64,000 nucleotides of DNA from Gemmatimonadales bacterium (GTDB lineage: Bacteria > Krumholzibacteriota > Krumholzibacteriia > LZORAL124-64-63), in assembly GCA_019038745.1 (NCBI GenBank), contig JAHOYV010000022.1, forward strand, positions 1 to 64,000. The letters are read 5' to 3'. Shown in pieces: positions 53,265 through 61,903 of the stretch (positions within the stretch are counted from its first letter, which is position 1; the number at the start of each line of letters is the position of its first letter). The translations under genes and the position numbers were made by a program. The notes under the pieces were generated by a model. That model was not told the origin of the DNA and made no database searches. It worked only from the letters and a program-made list of their open reading frames with translations.

Positions 53265-55331
53265 TCACCGTATCCACCGGGTCAACCAGCCCATGACCTC
53301 ATTGTGCCACTGGATGGAGTTTTGTGGCTTGAGTACCCAGTGGTTTTCGTCCGGGAAATAAAGTAGTCGGGCCGGAACACCTTGTCTGCGCAGGGCGGTG
53401 AATGTGCTCAAACCCTGGGTGTCGACTACGCGGTAATCCAGCGCTCCGTGGGCCACCAGGGTGGGCACATGCCAGTTCTGCACGAATTCGACGGGGTTGT
53501 GTTTGCCGAAGCCGCTACCCTCGGACCAGGGAGTTCCGCCGTGCTCCCACTCGGGGAACCACAATTCCTCCGTGTCGAAGTAGGCCATTCGCTCATCCAG
53601 GTTCCCATCGTGACAGATGAAGGCCCGGAAGCTGTGGGAGAAAGGTTGGCCGTGCAGCCAGTTGATCATGTATCCGCCGTAGCTGGCGCCCGAGGCCACG
53701 ACTTTGCTTCCGTCCATCCAGGAGTAACGCTCCAGGGCCGCGGCCAATCCTTTTTCCAAATCCTCCAGCGGACGATCACCCCAGTGGCCGCTGATCGCAT
53801 CTGTGAAATCCTGGCCGTAGCCGGTCGAGCCGTGGAAGTCGACAGCCACGGTGGTGAATCCAGCGCCCACGTAGGCCTGCGGATTCCAACGGTAGTGGAA
53901 ATCGTTGCCGAAGCTGCCCTGGGGTCCACCGTGGACCAGGAATGTAACCGGCCATTTTTTGCCCGAGGCCGCCGCTTCGGGAGTCCAGTCGTAGGGCTTG
54001 ACGACGTACGCGTAGACCTTCTCATCGTTCCAGCCGGTGAAGGTGAACTGCTCCGGCTCGCCCATCAGACATTGGTCCAATTTTTCACCGTTCAGATCCG
54101 TGATCTGGCGGCGATCCTTGCCGTTGGTCTTGATGGTGTACAGCTCGGTGGGAGATTTAAGGTGCTGCATCCCGAAAAGGATTCGCCCCTTCAGGAGAGC
54201 AAGGCCCGAATGCCGTCCCATCTTGTCGATGAGGGTGACCTTGCTTGATTTTGCATCGATTTTAAACAGGGATCGTTGGCCCAGATATCCGGCCGTGCAG
54301 TAGATGGTTTTACCGTCGCCGGAAAATTTCAAGCCGTGAGGGCTGAGCTTCAGACCGTCGTACACGAAGTCGATGCGGCGTAATTCGCCGGTGGCCCAGT
54401 CCATCATCTCGATGTGGTAGCGGTCGGCCTCGAAGTTGGGACGGTCCATGGCCAGGTAGCAGAGGGTCTTTCCGTCGGGAGTGAAGATCGGCTCGGTGTC
54501 CCAGGCTTCGTTGGCCTCGGTCAGGCAGCGGATGGTTCCCGATCCGTCGACTGGAACGGAGTACAGATCGTAATCAGTACTCCAGGCGGGTTCACTGCCC
54601 GGCAGTATTTTTGCCGTGAAGACAATTTCACCGCCGCCGGGCGCGACGGCGACTTCCTCCATGCCGCCCCAGGGACGGGTGGGGACGTCAGTGTCCAGGT
54701 CTGGCATCAAGTCCACCGGTTCGGCATCGGCGTTCATGGCGTCCAAGAGGAACAGGTGGGAGCGCTTGCCGTCTTCCCAGGTGTCCCAGTGCCGGAACAT
54801 CAGTTCGTCATAAATCATGCCGGTGGTAGGATCGGCGGCGATCTCTTCGTCACGGGCGATGGTGCCCCCGATACCCAGTCCCGGATAGACCTCGAGGGTG
54901 AACAGGAAGCTGGCCAGTTCGGGCACGACTTCCAGATTTCCAACGTCCAGGGGCAGGTCGGTGTACTGCACTGCCTCACCTCCCCGTGGATCGATATTCC
55001 AGATCTGGGAGCTGCCGTCGCGCGTACTCAGGAAAAAGATGGTTCCATTCATACACCAGCGGGGATTGTAGTCGGCGGCTTTGTGCGCGGTCAGGCGGCG
55101 CGTTTCGCTGCCGTCGGTTTTGGAAACCCAAAGGTCAGTGCGTCCGCGGTTGGCTTCCAGATCGGTGGAGCGCACGTTGAACGCAACCCACTGTCCATCG
55201 GGAGATACCTGGGGATCACTGATCCGGTCCATTGCGAGCATATCGTGGACCGAGAAGGGATGCTTGTCCTGGGCCAGCCCACTGACAGCAACCAGCATCA
55301 GGCAAAGGGAAAGAAAAAACCGAGTTTTCAA
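53265..55331 (-). CDS. Secreted S9 family peptidase (acylaminoacyl-peptidase-like)
   Basis: A TTG at 55331, seven bases behind GGAGG, begins a normal signal peptide (LKTRFFLSLCLMLVAVSGLAQ with Met in place of the first Leu). The longer frame to 55463 has none. The mature protein has a beta-propeller built of repeated WD-like TolB/PD40 strands, such as PQVSPDGQWVAF and EPIFTPDGKTLCYLA. The alpha/beta hydrolase domain follows, with Ser550 in GASYGGY, Asp632 in HGALDYRV and His664 in DENHWV. It cleaves short peptides, probably in the periplasm. It has its own terminator. Confidence 0.92.
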   Translation of the reverse strand: MKTRFFLSLCLMLVAVSGLAQDKHPFSVHDMLAMDRISDPQVSPDGQWVAFNVRSTDLEANRGRTDLWVSKTDGSETRRLTAHKAADYNPRWCMNGTIFFLSTRDGSSQIWNIDPRGGEAVQYTDLPLDVGNLEVVPELASFLFTLEVYPGLGIGGTIARDEEIAADPTTGMIYDELMFRHWDTWEDGKRSHLFLLDAMNADAEPVDLMPDLDTDVPTRPWGGMEEVAVAPGGGEIVFTAKILPGSEPAWSTDYDLYSVPVDGSGTIRCLTEANEAWDTEPIFTPDGKTLCYLAMDRPNFEADRYHIEMMDWATGELRRIDFVYDGLKLSPHGLKFSGDGKTIYCTAGYLGQRSLFKIDAKSSKVTLIDKMGRHSGLALLKGRILFGMQHLKSPTELYTIKTNGKDRRQITDLNGEKLDQCLMGEPEQFTFTGWNDEKVYAYVVKPYDWTPEAAASGKKWPVTFLVHGGPQGSFGNDFHYRWNPQAYVGAGFTTVAVDFHGSTGYGQDFTDAISGHWGDRPLEDLEKGLAAALERYSWMDGSKVVASGASYGGYMINWLHGQPFSHSFRAFICHDGNLDERMAYFDTEELWFPEWEHGGTPWSEGSGFGKHNPVEFVQNWHVPTLVAHGALDYRVVDTQGLSTFTALRRQGVPARLLYFPDENHWVLKPQNSIQWHNEVMGWLTRWIR

Positions 55332-55610
55332 AATTCTACCTCCAGAAGGGGGTTTGGAAAGTTTCAACCGGAGAAATATAGCGCATAATCTCCTTAGATT
55401 CGAGGGATTGAATTTTGTGCTTATGGTCAATATATTGATGTGTCTCCACTTGGATTGGTTCACTGGGCATGGTAATATGGCCAGAGGAGGGAAAAAGAGA
55501 TACTGGGGTATTGCCTGGTTTGCTCGTTTCCGTTTTTAGATTGTTTTCCGTGGTTCGGGCCTCGTCGCTTTTGACTTCTCAACGTAAATATGATCCCAGG
55601 AAGGTCTACG

Positions 55611-58600
55611 ATGAATGATTTGAAGGCAACAACGCGTGTTCCCAGCCGAAATTTTTCAGATCGGGCGTCCCGTATTCTTTCCCGGTTCCTTCTTATCATC
55701 ATGGTTTCCCTGGTGCCTGCCCTGGTGTTGGGCGCTCCTTCCTGGGGCGACGAATTTACGTTGGAACAACCGGACGGCACCGAGGTCCAGGTCAGGATCT
55801 GGGGTGATGAGTTCTACCGGGTGGTGGAGTCACTTGATGGATTCACCTTGGTTCGGGACTCGGACACCGGGGAGATATGTTACGCCGATCTGTCAGAGAA
55901 TGGACGGGAACTGCTTTCCACCGGATTCATCGTCGGTGGCGTATCGGGTGAGGATCTGGGGCTGGACCGTCATCTCCGCATCGACCCGGATGCCGCTCGG
56001 GCCATCGCCCAGTCCCTGCGAGACGAGGCCGCGGCCATCGAACGGGCGGAACTTGCTACAAAGGACGCAGCGGACACACCCATGCCCTCGACCCTCGGCG
56101 ACGTGAAGGGCATCCTGCTGTTGATCGATTTCAGTGATGAGCCGGCGAGCATTCCCGCTTCTGCTGTGGAGGATTATGCCAACCTGCCGGGGTACACCGG
56201 TTACGGCAACAATGGCTCGGTGCGGGATTATTTCCATGATGTTTCCAATGGAGCCCTGACCTACACCAACTTCGTGCCCACGGCCTGGTTTCGCGCCAGC
56301 AAACCCAAGAGCTATTACGACGATTGCGATGCTCCGTACGGAACTCGCGCCCGAGAACTGGTCCGCGAGGCCCTGACCTACCTGAACAACCAGGGCCTGG
56401 ATTTCAGCGAGTACGATGCCAATGACGATGGCTACATCGACGCCATCAACTGCTTCTACGCGGGGACCACGAGCTGCGGCTGGGCCCTGGGTCTTTGGCC
56501 GCACTCCGGCACGGGTCTGAATTTCAGCGCCGACGGGGTTACCTCTTACCGGTATCAGGTAACGGGCATGGGCAGCAGCCTGACCTTGGGCACATTCTGC
56601 CACGAGAACGGTCACATGATCGGCTTCTGGCCTGATCTCTACGACTACGATGGTTCTTCCAGCGGAGTGGGGCGTTTCTGCCTGATGTGCTCTGTCACTT
56701 CCAACACGAATCCCCAGGAGCCCTGTGCCTATATGAAGGACCTGGCCGGCTGGGCGAACATCGTGGATCTGGATTTTTTCCAGCAAAATATCCCGGTTAT
56801 AGCCGGCAGCAACACGATTTACCGGTATTCGGCAGGTTATTTCGACTACTACCTCATCGAGAACCTCCAGCGAAGCGGTCGGGATGTTGGGCTTCCAGAT
56901 TCAGGTCTGGCCATCTGGCATTGCGACCCTACCGGAAGCAACAACGACGAGGACCAGACCTACTCCTTGCACTACGAAGTGACCCTGGTCCAGGCGGACG
57001 GGGATTGGGATCTGGAGAATCACGTAAACTATGGGGACAGCAGTGATCTGTGGGCTGGTCCCGGCTATACGACCTTCGGGCCGGACACCGATCCGAGCGC
57101 CTACTGGTGGAACAGCGCCCCGTGCGGACTCAATATTGTGGATATCAGCTACTCCGGCGCCACCATGACCTTCACGTTCAATCCCGACGGAGGGCTGAAC
57201 GTACCGGGTGATTACACCAGCATTCAGTCGGCAATAGTTGCGGCGGACAATGGTCAGGAAATCGTTTTGGCCGATGGTGTTTTCACGGGGGCCGGGAACC
57301 GCGACCTGGATTTTCTGGGCAAACAGTTAATCCTCCGTTCGGGTAGCGGCGATCCTACGCAATGCATTCTGGATCTGGAGGGGGGGGCGGGTGATGAGCA
57401 CCGTGCCTTCATCTTCAGCACCGGGGAGACCTCCACGGCGGTCGTCGAAGGCATCACGATTCGTAACGGCTACTCCACCGGCAACGGCGGGGCGATTCTT
57501 TTGGACGGGGCCTCCCCGACTCTGCGCGATATCATTTTCCAGAATAACCAGGCGGTAGGAGGGGGCGGGGTGTATTGTGATGCGGCCTCCCCGATTCTCG
57601 AGGGCTGCACCTTCTACGGCAACAGCGCCGACGATGGACAGGCTTTGGCCTGCGTAAACTCTTCCTTGCCCGTACTGTCCCGAGTCCTGATCTCCGGTTC
57701 GTCCGGATCCGGTGAGCCGGTTTATTGCGCCTCACCGGCTGATGTGGCCACTTTCGGTTGCAGTGATATTTTCGGTAACATCAACGGCGACTGGGTTGGA
57801 GGGATTCTTTCCCAGCTTGGAGTCGATGGCAATTTTTCCCTGGATCCCATGTTCTGTGACGAGGTTTCCGGCGACTTCACTCTCCGCGAGAACTCGCCGT
57901 GCGCGCCGGGGTGGCATCCCGATGGAGCAATCGCATGCGGTGGTTTGCTGATCGGGGCCGGTCCGGTGGGCTGCAACCTTACCCTTTTCAACCCGATAAC
58001 AACCGGCCCCGTCGCGGTGGCCGGTGATAGTCGCACGGTGGCCATCGGCGACTACGACGGTGATGGCGATCCGGACATCTTCATCGTCAACCACAACGAG
58101 GCCGACGTCCTGCTGCGTAACGAGGGTGATGGCGTGTTCAGCGATGCAACGGTTGCTCCGCTGGGTGATGCAGGAGCAGGCACAAACGCCTCCTGGGCCG
58201 ACTACGACAACGACGGCGACCTGGATCTGTATCTGGCCAAGTTGAACGAAGCGGATATTATCTATCGCAACGAGGGAGGGGGAACTTTCGTCGATGCAAA
58301 CCTGATGTCCATGGGAGACACCGGACCGGGCGTGGATGTCTCATGGGTGGATTACGACAATGACGGGCTCCTGGATATTTATCTTATCAAGGATGGCCAG
58401 GCGAATGTAATGTACCGGGGTCTTGGAGGTCCCGGTGGGGGAGATTGGTACTTCATGACCATCACCGACGCCTGGCTAGGTGGGGTCGGTAACAGTTCCA
58501 GCGCCGACTGGTGCGACTATGACAATGACGGAGACCAGGACGTTCTGTTGTCCACCAGTTCACGGAATTTCCTGTTGGGCAATTTCGGTGTCCTGGGTTT

Positions 58601-59621
58601 CTACGACATGACGGAGGCATCCCCTCTTGGTGGATCGAGCAACAGCGCGGGGGCAGACTGGGGCGACATGGACAACGACGGCTTCATGGATGTCTATATC
58701 GCCAACATCAGCAGTCCCGACCTCCTGGTCGAGAACAACGACGGGATGTTCATTCAAAGCGCGGATCCGGACCTGGTCGACGCCGGTCCGGGGCAGGGTG
58801 GAGCCTGGGGAGATTTCGACAACGATGGTTTGCTGGACTTTTTCCTGGCCCGTGACGGGGAGGCTGATCTTTTCTATTGGAATCTCGGGAAGGGATGCTT
58901 CAACCCGGTCCTGGTTCCAGAGGGCGCCGGCAACAGCCACGGAATGGCCTGGGCCGATTTCGACGGTGACGGTGATCTGGATATTTACGTTGCCCGTGAC
59001 GGAGCCAACTTGATGTTGATGAACATTCACGATCCGGGACATCACTGGCTTCATGTCCGTCTTATCGGTACGACGGCCAACGCCTCGGCCATCGGCTCCC
59101 GGCTGCGGTTGGTGGTCGGCGACCTGGAGTTGGTCCGGGATGTCCAGTCCAGTTCAGGATATTTGTCGCAGGGTTCGATGTTGGTGGAGTTCGGGTTGGG
59201 CACAGCCACTGCAATCGATTCCCTTGTAGTGGAATGGTCCTCGGGCGCGGTTGAAGTTTCCTACAACCTTCCAATTGATCGCATCGTGAAAATCACGGAA
59301 GGTGGCGGCTCCTCTGCATTGGGTGAGAGCCGGATTGCCGCAGAATTCGCCTTACGGGGAAACGCGCCGAATCCTTTCAATCCATCGACGGTGATCCGTT
59401 ACGAGTTGCCGGTGAAGTCGGCGGTTGATCTGCAGATTTTCGATCTGCGGGGACGTTTGGTAAGGAGTCTGCGCTCAGGAGTAATGGAAGAGGCCGGACC
59501 CCGTCAGGTTCTTTGGAATGGTCTGGATTCCGGTGGGCGGCAGGTTTCGTCCGGGACTTATTTCTATCGTCTGGAGGCGGGGAACCACGAGGCCGTTAGA
59601 CGGATGGTTCTTTTGAAGTGA
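55611..59621 (+). CDS. Mosaic secreted M6 metalloprotease with beta-helix, VCBS and sorting domains
   Basis: The 1336-residue protein starts at 55611 behind GGAAGG and has a signal peptide. An immune-inhibitor-A-like M6 peptidase domain carries the zinc motif FCHENGHMIGFWPDLYD (His331, Glu332, His335). A right-handed beta-helix follows from about 535 (YTSIQSAIVAADNGQEIVLAD, then NGGAILLDGASPTLRDI). Several VCBS/FG-GAP repeats follow (DYDGDGDPDIFIVN, DYDNDGDLDLYLAK, DFDNDGLLDFFLAR, DFDGDGDLDIYVAR), probably binding calcium. Then come an ASPIC/UnbV-like segment (VRLIGTTANASAIGSRL) and a FlgD-like sorting domain starting APNPFNPSTVI. It is probably displayed on or released from the surface. Confidence 0.9.
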   Translation: MNDLKATTRVPSRNFSDRASRILSRFLLIIMVSLVPALVLGAPSWGDEFTLEQPDGTEVQVRIWGDEFYRVVESLDGFTLVRDSDTGEICYADLSENGRELLSTGFIVGGVSGEDLGLDRHLRIDPDAARAIAQSLRDEAAAIERAELATKDAADTPMPSTLGDVKGILLLIDFSDEPASIPASAVEDYANLPGYTGYGNNGSVRDYFHDVSNGALTYTNFVPTAWFRASKPKSYYDDCDAPYGTRARELVREALTYLNNQGLDFSEYDANDDGYIDAINCFYAGTTSCGWALGLWPHSGTGLNFSADGVTSYRYQVTGMGSSLTLGTFCHENGHMIGFWPDLYDYDGSSSGVGRFCLMCSVTSNTNPQEPCAYMKDLAGWANIVDLDFFQQNIPVIAGSNTIYRYSAGYFDYYLIENLQRSGRDVGLPDSGLAIWHCDPTGSNNDEDQTYSLHYEVTLVQADGDWDLENHVNYGDSSDLWAGPGYTTFGPDTDPSAYWWNSAPCGLNIVDISYSGATMTFTFNPDGGLNVPGDYTSIQSAIVAADNGQEIVLADGVFTGAGNRDLDFLGKQLILRSGSGDPTQCILDLEGGAGDEHRAFIFSTGETSTAVVEGITIRNGYSTGNGGAILLDGASPTLRDIIFQNNQAVGGGGVYCDAASPILEGCTFYGNSADDGQALACVNSSLPVLSRVLISGSSGSGEPVYCASPADVATFGCSDIFGNINGDWVGGILSQLGVDGNFSLDPMFCDEVSGDFTLRENSPCAPGWHPDGAIACGGLLIGAGPVGCNLTLFNPITTGPVAVAGDSRTVAIGDYDGDGDPDIFIVNHNEADVLLRNEGDGVFSDATVAPLGDAGAGTNASWADYDNDGDLDLYLAKLNEADIIYRNEGGGTFVDANLMSMGDTGPGVDVSWVDYDNDGLLDIYLIKDGQANVMYRGLGGPGGGDWYFMTITDAWLGGVGNSSSADWCDYDNDGDQDVLLSTSSRNFLLGNFGVLGFYDMTEASPLGGSSNSAGADWGDMDNDGFMDVYIANISSPDLLVENNDGMFIQSADPDLVDAGPGQGGAWGDFDNDGLLDFFLARDGEADLFYWNLGKGCFNPVLVPEGAGNSHGMAWADFDGDGDLDIYVARDGANLMLMNIHDPGHHWLHVRLIGTTANASAIGSRLRLVVGDLELVRDVQSSSGYLSQGSMLVEFGLGTATAIDSLVVEWSSGAVEVSYNLPIDRIVKITEGGGSSALGESRIAAEFALRGNAPNPFNPSTVIRYELPVKSAVDLQIFDLRGRLVRSLRSGVMEEAGPRQVLWNGLDSGGRQVSSGTYFYRLEAGNHEAVRRMVLLK

Positions 59622-59687
59622 CAGGGTAGGAGCTCACTCTGCCCTGGGGTACGGTTGCCGGGACACTCCCCGGTTCCATCTTACTTT

Positions 59688-61529
59688 TTAATCGTAGAAT
59701 CTGTTGATCCTTTCCATTGCCTGCTTAAGCATGGCCGGCTGTGGTGCGGACACGTCCAGGTTCACGTCGTGAAACTTGTATTTTTTGGTGAAAGTGGGGT
59801 AGATCGCAAAGACATCATCGTCGAAAATAAAAGCGTGATTGACGTAACTGGTGACAATGAAAGGGCGCGGCTCACCCAGGTCGCCGAAGAGATTGTATCC
59901 GTTACTGTAATCGTGGATGTCGGTGATGCAGCCGAAGGTTTCCTGCAACAGGGTGGGTGAAATGTCGATGTGGGATGTCCGCTCGTGAATTTCCCGCGGT
60001 GCTTGTCCCGGGTAATGGATGATTAAGGGTACTTGCACCTGGAAGCGCGTAAAATTGCTCCCGTGACCCCAATAGTTGGCGTCGTTGTCATTGAAGGAAT
60101 CACCGTGGTCGGTGGTGATCAGGATTACGGTGTTATCCATTTCGCCCAGAGACTTCACTTCTGCCAACAACTCTCCTACCAACGCATCGCTGTAGTGGAC
60201 GGAATTCAGATAATCGTTCTTGTAGGATTCGCGGTTCTTGCTGTCGACGAAGGCCAGGTTCATGTTCCTTGAAGGCTGGAATATATCGTGCTCCTTGGGA
60301 TAATTGTAACCATTGTGGCTAGACTTGAAGAAGGCGAAGGCGAAAAATGGGTTGTTCGCCTCTGACTGGTCACACATGAATTGCCTGAGACGGCTGGCCA
60401 AATCCGCGTCTTTTTGAGGGATGTTTCTCCCCTCGAATTCTTCGACCACTTCAATTCCCCGGAACACGGTATCCTTGATCTTGTGACGTTTGAAACTGGA
60501 ATCAGCAAAAATTCCCAGCGCGTAACCCCTGTCACCCAGAACATCGATCAGGGGAGGGTTATCAATCAGGATGTTGTTTGCCTTCACGGCCGCCCAATAG
60601 GTGGGTTCGATCCCGTAGAAGAGTCCAAATATGCCGCCAATGGTCGAGTTGCCCGAACTGAGGTGTTGCCTGAAAACGATTGAACTGTCTGCGAAGGCCA
60701 TGATGTTCGGTGTGACTTCTTTGCTCATTGCATCGAATCGCCAGCTTTCAAGCAGGATCAGCAGGATGTTGGGGGGATTCTTCACCGAGTCCCCGGTAAA
60801 TCGCATTTCACTCAAAGGAAAAGTCAAGTTGGTAGGCTCGGGGTCCGGCATCTCGGAGGTTAGATCAGATTCCCCCATGGGCATCCACTTGCTGAGCTTG
60901 GCAGCGTTGCTGTGTGAGGTGAAAGGTACGTAAAAAGGGAAACGAGGGGTGAGACTGGTGATACTTGCGTAGTTGTTTTCGTAAGCCACAATATGAGCAA
61001 CCTGGCTGAACCCAAACGAAACGACAAACAGTGCGATAAGCAGAAGTATGACTGGGAGGGGGGCGCGTTTCCGCCGTGCGAGGGTGAAAATACCCAACTC
61101 GACCAAGATCAGGACCACCAACGCGGCCAGGACAGACAGGAAAGCGGGGGCCGTCAACCCGAAACCACGGTAGTCCTTGAACAAGAACTCCAGCCAAAAT
61201 AAATCTATATGCAGCTTGCATACCTCGTAGACGAAACTATCCAGCAAAAGGATGTAGGTGAAGATCACCATTACAATACCGACGAGCCACATCAAAGCTC
61301 GCCCGAAAGGGAAAAGCAGGATGAAAAGAAGGGTGACTACCAGCAGTAGCGGCAGCATATAGTAGCCAAGGGCGACGCTATTGAAGTACACCGCCGAGTG
61401 CCCGGTTAATTTTACGCCTCGTATGTTTAGCAGCAGGATTCCCCAGATTACCGGTGCATGCAGGGCCAGTACCATAATCAGGTAGCGGTATAGTTCGGCG
61501 AACTGTTTTAGAGAGTTAGAATTGAACAT
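59688..61529 (-). CDS. YejM/PbgA-like membrane sulfatase-fold protein with intact active site
   Basis: Five N-terminal membrane helices (about 15-190) are followed by an alkaline-phosphatase/sulfatase-fold domain. The layout and the segments PLSEMRF, HLSSGNSTIGGIFGLFYGIEPTY and GHGSNFTRFQVQVPLIIHYPG match E. coli YejM (PbgA), a regulator of LPS synthesis and cardiolipin traffic. Residues that hold metal and nucleophile in LtaS-type enzymes are all present: Glu261, Thr296, Asp474 and His475. YejM, as I recall, has lost part of this set. This 613-residue protein may therefore be an active phosphoglycerol- or phosphoethanolamine-transferase, or a hydrolase. Confidence 0.82.
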   Translation of the reverse strand: MFNSNSLKQFAELYRYLIMVLALHAPVIWGILLLNIRGVKLTGHSAVYFNSVALGYYMLPLLLVVTLLFILLFPFGRALMWLVGIVMVIFTYILLLDSFVYEVCKLHIDLFWLEFLFKDYRGFGLTAPAFLSVLAALVVLILVELGIFTLARRKRAPLPVILLLIALFVVSFGFSQVAHIVAYENNYASITSLTPRFPFYVPFTSHSNAAKLSKWMPMGESDLTSEMPDPEPTNLTFPLSEMRFTGDSVKNPPNILLILLESWRFDAMSKEVTPNIMAFADSSIVFRQHLSSGNSTIGGIFGLFYGIEPTYWAAVKANNILIDNPPLIDVLGDRGYALGIFADSSFKRHKIKDTVFRGIEVVEEFEGRNIPQKDADLASRLRQFMCDQSEANNPFFAFAFFKSSHNGYNYPKEHDIFQPSRNMNLAFVDSKNRESYKNDYLNSVHYSDALVGELLAEVKSLGEMDNTVILITTDHGDSFNDNDANYWGHGSNFTRFQVQVPLIIHYPGQAPREIHERTSHIDISPTLLQETFGCITDIHDYSNGYNLFGDLGEPRPFIVTSYVNHAFIFDDDVFAIYPTFTKKYKFHDVNLDVSAPQPAMLKQAMERINRFYD

Positions 61530-61778
61530 TATTCAACGCCTGTAATTATTGGGGAATCGGATGGGGGATGGGATGAAGGATCTTGTCCTCGTAACCCCAT
61601 ACCCGGGTCAAAGGGCGAGCCTTTGGTTCTCCGAAAGAATCAACAGGAAAAAGAACTGATCCCCAAAATATGGACCTCTGCTCAAGTTGCAAGTGTTTAG
61701 ATGGTTGCTCTGTATTTCAGGATGGAATGCATTATTTTGAATAGGCCAAAAAACCAAGTTGTGCGCCTTGCCACTTGC

Positions 61779-61797
61779 CCAATTTACATTAAATTGG
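61779..61797. promoter_or_regulatory. Perfect 8-bp dyad, operator candidate
   Basis: CCAATTTA and TAAATTGG are separated by CAT (19 bp in total), ending 107 bp before the ATG of the DUF1858 operon. A second palindrome, GGACCC-CT-GGGTCC, begins at 61796 and overlaps its last two bases. The size and symmetry fit a homodimeric repressor site. The regulator is unknown. Confidence 0.55.
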
Positions 61798-61809
61798 ACC
61801 CCTGGGTCC
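61796..61809. promoter_or_regulatory. GGACCC-CT-GGGTCC palindrome
   Basis: A perfect 6-bp inverted repeat with a 2-bp centre directly after the AT-rich dyad. It may be a second operator half-set or a DNA-shape element. The 2-nt loop is too tight for a stable RNA hairpin. Confidence 0.4.
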
Positions 61810-61903
61810 ATAAAGATTCGGGGAAGTAGATGTAGGACCCTGCATGCTGATCTTTTGCAAACTGATCCCACAACGAGATCCCGTCCCACCTGGAGGATTG
61901 AGA

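Larger units (their letters stand above)
61530..61903 (+). other. Intergenic leader region with palindromic sites
   Basis: About 370 bp between the divergent YejM-like gene and the DUF1858 operon. No gene is credible. It contains two adjoining perfect palindromes (61779-61809), listed separately, and the GGAGG ribosome binding site of the next gene near 61892. Confidence 0.6.

Noticed and set aside
53382-55388. Two long plus-strand frames (288 and 324 codons)
   Set aside because: Antisense to the S9 peptidase with a complete catalytic triad.
55893-56786. Open frame of 297 codons on the minus strand
   Set aside because: Antisense to the M6 protease domain, where the zinc motif fixes the plus frame.
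61608-61889. 93-codon frame on the minus strand in the gap before the DUF1858 operon
   Set aside because: It spans the palindromic sites, lacks a ribosome binding site and has no similarity.
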